From Acidobacteriota bacterium (GTDB lineage Bacteria; Acidobacteriota; Thermoanaerobaculia; Multivoradales; JAHEKO01), in assembly GCA_029863825.1 (NCBI GenBank), contig JAOTUP010000111.1:1-6781 (forward strand): a stretch of 6,781 nucleotides of DNA. Reading direction: 5' to 3'. The first letter of the stretch is position 1; each line of letters begins with the position of its first letter. The translations under genes were made by a program, and so were the position numbers. Shown piece after piece: positions 1 to 6,066 of this stretch. The notes below the pieces were generated by a model, which was given only the letters and a program-made list of their open reading frames with translations, was not told the DNA's origin and searched no databases.

Positions 1-660
1 CACTCGGTTCGACATGACATTGAACGCATGCGCCACTCGACCCAGCTCGTCCTTGCCGCGCTCCCGTAGCTGGAAGCCGAGATTCCCGGCAGCAACCTGA
101 CGCGCCCCGTCCTCGAGCTCCGCCAGTTCACGCGTCAGAAGCGTCCCGAGAACGAAGGAGAAGGCGGCGACGAGAAGCATCTCGATGATCGCCAGGAAGG
201 TGCCCTGCTTGCGAGCAGTCTCGACGAGCGTCGTGACTTGTTCCATCGACAACCCGATCTCGACGCGGCCGAAAACCTGACCCGCCACTTCGATGTCGGC
301 ACTGGTGTCGAAGATACCGTCGGAAGAGTCTTCGAACCGCACGTCGTACTGTCCACCGGCGCGAGAGCTCGACGTGTCCCCGGCCTCGGCAAGCAGGAGA
401 TCCGCCTTGAACACTCGCGCGTAGACGACGTCCGGCGCCGATGCAACGACCCTTACGAAGTCTTCCAGGCTGGCAATATCGGTGCTCAGCACGGAGTCCG
501 TCGTCATCGTCGCAAACAGAGCGGCGGTCGAAGCCGCGCGCTTCTCGAATTCCTCCGCGCCGCTGGTGCGCACCATTCTGACGCCGGTCACGATCAGGAG
601 GACCAGCAACACCGCCTCGATCAGGGCGACACCGAGTATCGTCTTGAGACGAAACGACAT
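1..660 (-). CDS. Membrane sensor protein with periplasmic domain and HAMP domain (partial, C-terminal output domain beyond window)
   Basis: The frame is open without a stop from the ATG at 658-660 to the window edge, giving the first 220 residues. Residues about 8-26 are a hydrophobic helix after the start MSFRLKTILGVALIE. Residues about 27-153 form a periplasmic domain, residues about 154-175 a second transmembrane helix (QGTFLAIIEMLLVAAFSF), and residues about 176-220 a HAMP linker ending in DELGRVAHAFNVMSNRV. This is the input half of a signalling protein such as a diguanylate cyclase, GGDEF/EAL protein or histidine kinase. From the look of the N-terminus I lean towards a c-di-GMP enzyme, but the catalytic part is not visible. 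It starts 7 bases after the stop of the PhnD-like gene, so the two are surely co-transcribed and the binding protein may be its periplasmic partner. A GGAAGG about 11 bases upstream of the ATG is a modest ribosome-binding site. Confidence is high for a HAMP membrane sensor and low for its output type. Confidence 0.85.
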   Translation of the reverse strand, partial: MSFRLKTILGVALIEAVLLVLLIVTGVRMVRTSGAEEFEKRAASTAALFATMTTDSVLSTDIASLEDFVRVVASAPDVVYARVFKADLLLAEAGDTSSSRAGGQYDVRFEDSSDGIFDTSADIEVAGQVFGRVEIGLSMEQVTTLVETARKQGTFLAIIEMLLVAAFSFVLGTLLTRELAELEDGARQVAAGNLGFQLRERGKDELGRVAHAFNVMSNRV

Positions 661-667
661 CGTGTGT

Positions 668-1600
668 TTAGGGTCCTTCCAGCGATTGGAGGAGGTTGAT
701 GTCGAGCGCGCGAACATCGTCCCAGTCGCTGTCCTCTGCCGCTTCGAGCGCCTGGATTCCGAGGGCGGCCAGGATCTCGGCACCCTCGGGGCTCTCGGCC
801 ATGGACGTGAGGCTCTTCTGGATCTCGGCCAGGAGATCCGCCGCCACCGTCGGCTTGGCGGCAAACGCGTGCGGTGTGTATTCGGCCGTACGCCAGAGGA
901 TACGCAACAGGTCTCGAACGTCCTGAGGCGCCGTGTTGAAAGTGCGCATGATTCCACCACCCGCCGGAAAGAGGCCGCGGGCCACCGACAGGTAGACCGA
1001 ATCGTGCGACGAGACATAGGTCGACGTCACCTCGAACCCCATCTTTCGAAAGCTCGCTTTCGGCAAGACCGTCGCCGCAAAGGCGGCCGGGGCCGGGAAG
1101 GCAACCGTCATACCCGCCAGCTCCTCGACGCTCGAGTAGGGAGCGTCCTTGGCGACGACGATGATCCCCTGGATCTTCTTGCCCGCCTGTTTGGCAAAGG
1201 CTTCGTAGCCCGGCGCGCGGTGGAATACCGTGTAGTGGTAAGGGTTCATGTACGCGAGGTCGTACTCACCTGCCGCGAGACGCGCCTCGAACGTCGGGAT
1301 ATCGGGAGCCGTCTCGAACCTCAGCCGGCATGCACACTTGAGGCCGACATACTCCAGAAGCGGCGTCCACCCTCGAGCCAACTCCGCAGCGGCCTGCTGA
1401 GGGACGACACCGAACGACAGCTGCGGGACCTCGTCTTGCGGCGCGGCAGGTGACGCAACCAGAACGACGAGCGCGGCAGTCATCGCCGCGGCAAGACCGC
1501 GACGGAGAAAGAGCCCTCGCCGTGAAGTTTGTCCACTTTGCATGAGTGATCGCAGCGCTATCATAGCGGGGACCATCCATCTGCTGAGCATCTGCACCAT
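668..1600 (-). CDS. PhnD-like (PhnD/SsuA/transferrin family) periplasmic solute-binding protein
   Basis: A 310-residue exported protein. A basic stretch with two arginine pairs (R27-R28, R33-R34) is followed by a hydrophobic core at about 36-50 and a likely cleavage near SPAA (50-53), so the mature protein is periplasmic. The mature part has the marks of phosphonate/phosphite-type binding proteins: LSFGVVPQ at 61-68, GEYDLAYMNPYHYTVF at 111-126, LAGMTVAFPAP at 161-171, and SSHDSVYLSVARGLFPAGGG at 197-216, followed by IMRTF at 217-221. The ligand cannot be named, since the family binds phosphonates, phosphite, phosphate and other small anions. No ABC permease or ATPase for uptake lies nearby. 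The gene sits instead between a kinase/HD-GYP gene and a HAMP sensor gene, which suggests a sensory rather than transport role, in the manner known for NspS-MbaA. The start at 1600 is chosen because AAGGAG lies 4 bases upstream; the later in-frame ATGs lack a convincing site. Length is normal for the family. Confidence 0.9.
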   Translation of the reverse strand: MVQMLSRWMVPAMIALRSLMQSGQTSRRGLFLRRGLAAAMTAALVVLVASPAAPQDEVPQLSFGVVPQQAAAELARGWTPLLEYVGLKCACRLRFETAPDIPTFEARLAAGEYDLAYMNPYHYTVFHRAPGYEAFAKQAGKKIQGIIVVAKDAPYSSVEELAGMTVAFPAPAAFAATVLPKASFRKMGFEVTSTYVSSHDSVYLSVARGLFPAGGGIMRTFNTAPQDVRDLLRILWRTAEYTPHAFAAKPTVAADLLAEIQKSLTSMAESPEGAEILAALGIQALEAAEDSDWDDVRALDINLLQSLEGP

Positions 1601-1604
1601 AAGA

Positions 1605-1611
1605 CTCCTTA
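1605..1611 (-). promoter_or_regulatory. Ribosome-binding site of the PhnD-like gene, overlapping the stop codon of the kinase gene
   Basis: On the minus strand the sequence reads TAAGGAG followed by TCTT and the ATG. The TAA is the stop of the upstream hybrid kinase, and AAGGAG is a near-perfect Shine-Dalgarno sequence 4 bases before the start. The overlap implies translational coupling of the two genes and fixes the start of the binding protein at 1600. Confidence 0.8.
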
Positions 1612-3639
1612 ATTCAGCGTCTGTCGAGACACATTGGAGGTGCTGTAATCGGGCGCGATCTCGTACGTGTCGAAGACTTCCGCGAACCGGTCTCTCGCCG
1701 TGTCGAAGGCGGCCAGCACCTCCGGGTCGAAGTGTTGCGGTTCTGTTCTGCCGTCACCACACAGCAGAATGTCGCAGGCCTCGTCGTGACTGAAGGCCGG
1801 CTTGTAGGGTCGTGGGCTGCGCAGCGCATCGTATTGATCCGCGAGCGCCACAATGCGCCCGAAAAGCGGAATCTCCGCTCCCGAAAGGCCACAGGGGTAC
1901 CCGCTCCCATCCCACCGCTCGTGATGCGTCAGCGCGATCTTCGCAGCCGCTTCGATCACGCGTGAGGACAATCCCGACAAGAGCTCGCCGCCCAGCAGCG
2001 GGTGACGCTTGACGATCTCCCACTCGCTTGTCGACAGCGGACCCGGTTTGCGCAGCACCTTGTCGGACACGCCGATCTTGCCGATGTCGTGAAACGGAGC
2101 GGCCGCCGCCAGAACTCGGACGCCGTCCTCGCTCACTTCGAGCTCCTTGGCCAACTCTGCCGACAGCTTGCTGATGCGCGACAACCTGCCCGACAGCTTG
2201 TTGGACCTCTGCTCCGCCGCCCGCGTCAGTCGCAGCGCCGCGTCGTACTGGGCGAGCTCGATCTCGCTCGACAGATTCCGGTACGCGGCCAGCTCTTCCT
2301 GGAGCTTGACCCAGTCATTTTCCGACGAGTCTTGTGCCGGGCGCTGCGTCGCTTCGATCGGCGCGACCAGTGCCTCCCTCAGCCGCAGGCCGAGCTCTGC
2401 CATCCGGAACGGCTTCTGGATGAAGCCCGTAATGTCACCGGCATACTGACTCTCCATGTGTCGCCGGCTGTGGCCGCTCATGAGAATCGTCTTCATGCCG
2501 CTTTGAAGCCTGCGCATCTCCTCAATGGCCTCGACCCCGCCAAGGCGCGGCATCGTCAAGTCGACGATCGCCAAGTCTATCTGCCCAGGATGTTGCGCGA
2601 AGATATCCACCGCCTCTCGACCGTCGGCGGCAGTAAGCGCCGTAAAGCCGAGAGCCTCGACCATCTTTGCCGTCACCGACAGAACCGGCTTCTCGTCATC
2701 CACAATGAGCACCGTGCCGGTGCCGCGCCACGCTTCTTCGTCGGTCTCACTCTGAGTTGATGCCGCGACCGGTCGGTCCGTCGCCGGAAAAAGCACTCTG
2801 ATCCTCGTGCCCTCTTCGGGCACGCTCGCAACCTGGATGGCACCTCCGTGTCTCTGCACGATCCCGACAACGGCGGCGAGGCCCAGGCCGCGGCCAGTCA
2901 CCTTCGTGGTGAAGAAGGGTTGGAAGATCCGGCTCCTTGTCTCTTCGTCCATTCCAATTCCCGAATCGGAGACTTCGAGAAACACGTAGGGGCCGGGTTC
3001 GAGCTCCCCGGTCGACCAGGTCCGTCTCAAGTACTCAGCATCGCACGACATCTCTCCGGAGCGAACCGCGATCACGTTGTCCGAATCTCGACCGGCCTCC
3101 GCCGCGTTGGTGATCAGATTGAGCAGGATCTGCCGCATCTGGGTCGCGTCCGCCTCGATGGCGGCTATATCTCTGGGCAGCTCATAGGTGATGCGCGGCT
3201 TCTTCGCCAACGACACGGCGACCAACTGTCGCGCCTCGTCAATCAGCTCCGAGAGATCGAGCGGTTCCACCGTCAGCTTCTCCTTGCCCGCGTAGGCCAG
3301 AAGCTCTCGCGAGAGGTCGGCGGCTCGTCGTGCGGCCAGCTCGACATCGAGGACATACTCGTGAACCGGCGTGCCCGGTGTAAGGCTCGCGAGCGCCAAT
3401 TCGGCATTGCCCAGGACACCAGTCAGGATGTTGTTGAAGTCGTGGGCGATGCCGCCGGCAAGCACCCCAAGGCTCACGAGCTTCTGAGCCTGGAGCACCT
3501 CTTCGAAACCCTCCGGCTCGACGAGCGCCGGTATTGATTCAGCCTCGTCGAGCTCGTTGAAGCTCGTCGCGCTGATAACAGCCGTATGGTTCTCTTCGTC
3601 TTGCATCTCACTCCCCCATTCGAGGTTCTGGCATCGCAT
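1609..3639 (-). CDS. Soluble hybrid histidine kinase: HisKA - HATPase_c - receiver - HD-GYP
   Basis: Numbered from an upstream TTG at 3666 (685 codons), the chain reads as follows. A short N-terminus without sensor domain or membrane helix leads to HisKA with AHDFNN (H75). The ATPase has the N box LLNLITNAAEA (181-191), G1 DSGIGM (234-239), F box FQPFFTTK (248-255) and G2 GRGLGLA (258-264). The receiver spans about 317-432, with acidic D323/D324, phosphoacceptor D369, S397 and K418. A helical linker at 450-505 leads to HD-GYP, with FHDIGKIG (H526, D527), H555, HHERWDGSGYP (581-591) and ALADQYDALRSPRPYK (607-622). The protein should autophosphorylate, pass phosphate to its own receiver and gate a c-di-GMP phosphodiesterase. 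The upstream E and H metal ligands of HD-GYP appear to be replaced (K490, R494). Start choice: the TTG has no ribosome-binding site. The ATG at 3639 has GGAG 6 bases upstream, and the ATG at 3606 has GGGGGAG 4 bases upstream; either is possible. It is the first gene of the tight trio with the binding protein and HAMP sensor. Confidence 0.92.
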   Translation of the reverse strand: MRCQNLEWGSEMQDEENHTAVISATSFNELDEAESIPALVEPEGFEEVLQAQKLVSLGVLAGGIAHDFNNILTGVLGNAELALASLTPGTPVHEYVLDVELAARRAADLSRELLAYAGKEKLTVEPLDLSELIDEARQLVAVSLAKKPRITYELPRDIAAIEADATQMRQILLNLITNAAEAGRDSDNVIAVRSGEMSCDAEYLRRTWSTGELEPGPYVFLEVSDSGIGMDEETRSRIFQPFFTTKVTGRGLGLAAVVGIVQRHGGAIQVASVPEEGTRIRVLFPATDRPVAASTQSETDEEAWRGTGTVLIVDDEKPVLSVTAKMVEALGFTALTAADGREAVDIFAQHPGQIDLAIVDLTMPRLGGVEAIEEMRRLQSGMKTILMSGHSRRHMESQYAGDITGFIQKPFRMAELGLRLREALVAPIEATQRPAQDSSENDWVKLQEELAAYRNLSSEIELAQYDAALRLTRAAEQRSNKLSGRLSRISKLSAELAKELEVSEDGVRVLAAAAPFHDIGKIGVSDKVLRKPGPLSTSEWEIVKRHPLLGGELLSGLSSRVIEAAAKIALTHHERWDGSGYPCGLSGAEIPLFGRIVALADQYDALRSPRPYKPAFSHDEACDILLCGDGRTEPQHFDPEVLAAFDTARDRFAEVFDTYEIAPDYSTSNVSRQTLN

Positions 3640-3778
3640 ATCAATCTCCGCGAATCCGGTTATCAAGCGAGCACAGGCTACGGTGGTCGCCTGTAAAGAT
3701 CCCCAAGGGAGCGTTAAGTGTTCGTGAAGATGATGAGGCGGCGCGAAAGGCCAGCCCGGGCGGGGCGCTGCGGCGATA
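3640..3778 (-). other. Intergenic region between response regulator and hybrid kinase genes
   Basis: About 139 bases separate the response regulator stop from the preferred kinase start. GGAG at 3646-3649 (minus strand) serves the ATG at 3639. The part near 3751-3770 is very GC-rich, with the palindrome GCCCGGGC at 3754-3761, but no T-run follows, so I do not call a terminator. No convincing promoter is visible. Read-through from the regulator gene into the kinase gene is possible, as is a separate unseen promoter. Confidence 0.5.
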
Positions 3779-4465
3779 TCAGCCGGCGCCGGCGTCCAGT
3801 CGATAGCCCACTCCCCGTACGCCGACGATCAGGGTCGGCGTCTTGGGGTCGGCCTCCAGCTTTTTGCGCAGGGCCGCGATGTGGACATCGATGGTGCGAG
3901 CCGACACATAGATGCCAGGCCAGAGATGCTCGAGAAAATGGTCACGGGAAACGACATCGCCGGGCCGAGTGGCAAGAAAGCACAGTAGATCAAACTCCCG
4001 GGCGGTGAGCTCGATGTCCTTCCCGTCCTTCCTTACCCGACGCTTCCGTTGGTCGATCTCCACCCCCCCCACACGCAGAACCTCAGAAGATGTCTTCTCG
4101 GAACCGCCACGCCGGAGGAGAGCACGGACGCGAGCCAGGAGCTCCGCCAGCTCGAACGGTTTCGTCAGGTAGTCGTCAGCGCCCAGGTCGAGCGCTCGCA
4201 CCTTGTCGACGGTTTCGTCGCGAGCTGTCAGGACCAGTATCGGCGAGTCGATGTGGCGCTCGCGCATCGTCTTGCACACTTCGAAGCCGTTCTGATCCGG
4301 CAGCCCGAGGTCGAGGACGACCAGATCGGGCGCGCCCGTTGCCAGGGTCGCCAGGGCTTTGGCGCCGGAGTTGACGCGAGTGGTGTCGAAGCCCTCGAAA
4401 TCGAGCTGCTCTCGAATCAGAGCTGCGATGTCGTCATCGTCCTCGACAATCAGTACTCGCGTCAT
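3779..4465 (-). CDS. OmpR/PhoB-family response regulator (receiver + winged-helix DNA-binding domain)
   Basis: A 228-residue transcription factor of the usual length for the family. The receiver covers about 1-118, with the acidic cluster VEDDDD (7-12), phosphoacceptor D52 in VVLDLGLPD, T80 in LVLTARD and K102 in YLTKPFE. The winged-helix domain covers about 128-226, with LTAREFDLLCFLA (153-165), the recognition-helix region SARTIDVHIAALRKKLE (188-204) and the wing VRGVGYRL (216-223). When phosphorylated it should dimerise and bind DNA. GAGGAG lies 11 bases before the ATG, a slightly long spacing. The partner kinase could be the downstream hybrid kinase or one elsewhere, since no membrane kinase of the usual OmpR-partner type is next to it. 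It is transcribed away from the MacA-like gene across a shared 332-base region, so it may regulate itself and that efflux operon (inference). An 8-base G tract on the coding strand lies at 4063-4070, in the N-terminal part of the DNA-binding domain. Confidence 0.95.
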   Translation of the reverse strand: MTRVLIVEDDDDIAALIREQLDFEGFDTTRVNSGAKALATLATGAPDLVVLDLGLPDQNGFEVCKTMRERHIDSPILVLTARDETVDKVRALDLGADDYLTKPFELAELLARVRALLRRGGSEKTSSEVLRVGGVEIDQRKRRVRKDGKDIELTAREFDLLCFLATRPGDVVSRDHFLEHLWPGIYVSARTIDVHIAALRKKLEADPKTPTLIVGVRGVGYRLDAGAG

Positions 4466-4488
4466 TCGCTGCGCATCTCCTCGCGGCC

Positions 4489-4518
4489 ATTGTACAAAAC
4501 AGATTACGCATCATTCCA
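4489..4518 (-). promoter_or_regulatory. Weak candidate sigma70-type promoter for the response regulator gene
   Basis: On the minus strand TACAAT (4489-4494) matches the -10 consensus in five of six positions. TGGAAT 18 bases upstream matches the -35 poorly. Transcription from here would leave a leader of only about 16 bases, with the GAGGAG ribosome-binding site at its very start, which counts against the call. Confidence 0.25.
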
Positions 4519-4550
4519 TGACGGGTTGCACACACGAGACCTCGGGACTG

Positions 4551-4561
4551 GCCGGTGACAG
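4551..4561 (+). repeat. GCCGGTGACAG element, copy 1
   Basis: Eleven bases identical to the copy at 4627-4637 on the same strand, 76 bases apart start to start. A shorter GCCGGTG also occurs at 4568-4574. Repetition within one intergenic region suggests a protein-binding site or a duplicated regulatory element, but no known binding consensus was recognised. Confidence 0.6.
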
Positions 4562-4625
4562 GAACCCGCCGGTGCCGCTCTCGCCGTCCGGTCCACTCAC
4601 CATTCACCGACTTCCGAGGCATCAC

Positions 4626-4675
4626 CGCCGGTGACAGAAGACCAATCTGTCCACCCTTCTGTCCTGTCGCCGGCG
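4626..4675 (+). repeat. Nested inverted repeat / potential stem-loop containing GCCGGTGACAG copies 2 and 3
   Basis: CGCCGG (4626-4631) pairs with CCGGCG (4670-4675), and GACAGAAG (4633-4640) pairs perfectly with CTTCTGTC (4656-4663). The two stems are separated by one base on the left and six on the right, with a 15-base loop. An alternative register pairs CGCCGGTGACAG (4626-4637) with CTGTCGCCGGCG (4664-4675), 11 of 12. No T-run follows, so a plain intrinsic terminator is unlikely. It lies 122 bases before the adaptor gene start and could be an operator dyad or a leader RNA structure. Confidence 0.6.
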
Positions 4676-4785
4676 TTCCCACGGGGCGCCGATCCAGACC
4701 CGGCCTCGAAACAACGCTCCTTGCATTGCGTAGGCAGAGGGCAGAGGCCCCGCCTCAGGCCATATCGAGGCAAGTGAAAGCGAGC

Positions 4786-4790
4786 AGGAG
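4786..4790 (+). promoter_or_regulatory. Ribosome-binding site (AGGAG) of the MacA-like adaptor
   Basis: AGGAG lies 7 bases before the ATG at 4798, and the hydrophobic N-terminal helix begins directly after this start. This fixes the start at 4798 rather than at the in-frame ATG at 4555, which would add 81 low-complexity, arginine-rich residues. Confidence 0.85.
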
Positions 4791-4797
4791 AGACACT

Positions 4798-5907
4798 ATG
4801 GGACGGATACTGAAGATCCTCGCCGTTCTCGTCGTCATCGCGGGTCTGGGCGGAGCCGGGTACGCCTGGTTCAAGAACCGCGACTCGGATGAGAACGGGT
4901 TCAAGCTCATCGCGGTCGAGCGCGGCGCCATCACCGAGAAAGCGGTCGCGATCGGCCAGATCGAGCCGCGACTCGAGTTCAAGGTGAAGTCGAAGATCCC
5001 GGGAATCGTCAAGCGCTGCGCGGTCGAGGTGGGGGACCTGGTGAAAGCCGGTGACGCGCTCTTTGAGATCGTCCCCGACCCGACGCCCTCTGAGCTGGTC
5101 GAAGCGCAGCGCCGGATCGATGCCGCGCAGTCGGCTTTCACCCGCGCCGAAGCCGACTGGAAGCGCACTCAGGAACTCGACAAGGAGGGCATCACGCCGG
5201 CCGATCAGGTCGACATCAAGCGCGAAGCCTTCGAGCTCACCAAGATCGAGCTGGCAAGTGCCAGAGACAACCTGGAGCTCATTCGCAAGGGACGGATCGC
5301 CGGCCGCGGCCGCTCGATGGAGTCGGTCATTCGCGCCCCGGCGGCGGGAATCGTGCTCGTTCGAAACGTCGATCCGGGCGACCCGGTGGTGCCCCTCACT
5401 TCGTTTCAGGCGGGCACCGAGCTGGCGACAGTCGCCGACATGAGCGATCTCATCTTTCGCGGCACGGTGGATGAGATCGACGTCGGAAAGCTCGCTGTCG
5501 GTGTCGAAGCGCGACTCAAGATCGGCGCCCTTCCGGGCTCGGTGGTCACCGGGCGGCTGACGCGGATTGCGCCTCAGGCCAAGGAGGAAGAAGGTGCACG
5601 GCTCTTCGACGTCGAGATCGAGATCGAGCCGAACGACGAGGTGATGCTGCGAGCCGGCTACTCGGCCAACGCGGATCTCGTCATTCGGGAAAAACAGGAC
5701 ATTCTCCTGATTCCGGAGCGGCTGGTGCTGTTCGAGGACGAGGGGGCCACGACCTTCGTCGAGCTCCCGGGCGAAGGCGACGACGCCGAGCCACGAAAGG
5801 TCGAGATCGAGGCAGGCCTTTCGGACGGTCTCAACATCGAGGTCGTCTCCGGGCTGGCCGAAGGCGACGAGGTGGTGCAGCGGCCGCCGCGTGACATCTT
5901 CGGCTGA
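4798..5907 (+). CDS. MacA/HlyD-type periplasmic adaptor (membrane fusion protein) of an ABC efflux system
   Basis: A 369-residue protein anchored in the inner membrane by one N-terminal helix (about 4-24, after MGRILK), with the rest in the periplasm. The first lipoyl half is at about 61-93, with VGDLVKAGDALFEI at 78-91. A coiled-coil hairpin spans about 95-165, rich in E, R, A and K. The second lipoyl half is IRAPAAGIVLVRNVDPGDPVV at 178-198. A beta-barrel follows at about 208-298 and a membrane-proximal domain at about 300-360, ending SGLAEGDEVVQRPPRDIFG. Such adaptors link an inner-membrane ABC transporter of the MacB type to a TolC-like outer-membrane channel. The hairpin looks shorter than in E. 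coli MacA. There is no lipobox. The downstream permease fragment supports the assignment. The substrate cannot be told: macrolide-type drugs, lipopeptides and other products are all exported by relatives. The start follows from the AGGAG 7 bases upstream. Confidence 0.92.
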   Translation: MGRILKILAVLVVIAGLGGAGYAWFKNRDSDENGFKLIAVERGAITEKAVAIGQIEPRLEFKVKSKIPGIVKRCAVEVGDLVKAGDALFEIVPDPTPSELVEAQRRIDAAQSAFTRAEADWKRTQELDKEGITPADQVDIKREAFELTKIELASARDNLELIRKGRIAGRGRSMESVIRAPAAGIVLVRNVDPGDPVVPLTSFQAGTELATVADMSDLIFRGTVDEIDVGKLAVGVEARLKIGALPGSVVTGRLTRIAPQAKEEEGARLFDVEIEIEPNDEVMLRAGYSANADLVIREKQDILLIPERLVLFEDEGATTFVELPGEGDDAEPRKVEIEAGLSDGLNIEVVSGLAEGDEVVQRPPRDIFG

Positions 5908-6066
5908 GGAGCGACGGATGCGCGAATCTCCTGCGTTGTGCTCGCCTAGACCTTCCTCGACGTACGACAAGTACGCCTCGATCGCAGCTCGACCGCAAGT
6001 CTGGCATCTCCAGGGATTTTCGGCCTCCTACGGGTGGGCAGCTCATCGAGACCTCAGAAGGCGATC
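5908..6066 (+). other. 159-base gap inside the efflux operon with a GTACG-centred inverted repeat
   Basis: No coding region is supported here. The stretch holds CGTAC (5961-5965), a 5-base loop and GTACG (5971-5975). Both arms are flanked by a direct CCTCGA (5955-5960 and 5976-5981). A second small dyad, CTGG/CCAG, lies near 6001-6013. The end of the gap supplies AGAAGG (6056-6061), 5 bases before the permease ATG. The length is unusual for a tightly packed efflux operon and suggests an inserted intergenic repeat or a processing site. Confidence 0.5.
5955..5981 (+). repeat. Small palindromic element CCTCGA-CGTAC-N5-GTACG-CCTCGA
   Basis: A perfect 5-bp inverted repeat with a 5-base loop is enclosed by a 6-bp direct repeat. 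The dyad is too short to be a strong terminator and has no T-run. The layout resembles dispersed REP-like intergenic units, but a single copy in the window cannot prove that. Confidence 0.4.

Larger units (their letters stand above)
4466..4797. promoter_or_regulatory. Divergent intergenic region between response regulator and efflux operon
   Basis: This 332-base stretch has no supported gene. It must carry the promoters for the leftward regulator and the rightward adaptor gene. It holds the 8-bp palindrome TTGTACAA (4490-4497), the repeated GCCGGTGACAG elements and the inverted repeat described separately. The only promoter-like hexamer I would record is TACAAT on the minus strand (4489-4494), with a poor -35 (TGGAAT at 4513-4518, spacing 18). 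I could not find a convincing sigma70 promoter for the plus-strand operon. Confidence 0.6.

Noticed and set aside
482..1453. Open frame of 323 codons on the plus strand
   Set aside because: It lies opposite the PhnD-like and HAMP sensor genes. Its translation is arginine-rich without recognisable motifs, while the minus-strand products show clear family motifs. It is a GC-rich antisense shadow.
2002..2760. Plus-strand frame of 252 codons
   Set aside because: It is opposite the receiver and HD-GYP coding sequence, whose catalytic residues are intact, and shows no motifs of its own.
3640..3666. TTG start of the hybrid kinase at 3666
   Set aside because: There is no ribosome-binding site upstream of the TTG, whereas the ATGs at 3639 and 3606 each have a GGAG-type site at usable spacing.
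3669..3697. TTTACA on the minus strand as a -35 box before the kinase gene
   Set aside because: At 17-base spacing the -10 position reads GTGCTC, far from consensus.
3752..3770. GC-rich dyad after the response regulator as a terminator
   Set aside because: The pairing is only CAGC/GCTG around an 11-base loop plus a GCCCGGGC palindrome, and there is no T-run on the minus strand.
4555..4797. N-terminal extension of the adaptor from an ATG at 4555
   Set aside because: The added 81 residues are unlike the family and would place the membrane anchor in the middle. AGGAG seven bases before 4798 gives a better start.
4597..5970. Open frame of 457 codons on the minus strand
   Set aside because: It is antisense to the MacA-like adaptor, rich in D, R, L and H, with no domain pattern. 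The plus-strand frame has a signal anchor, lipoyl motifs and a good ribosome-binding site.
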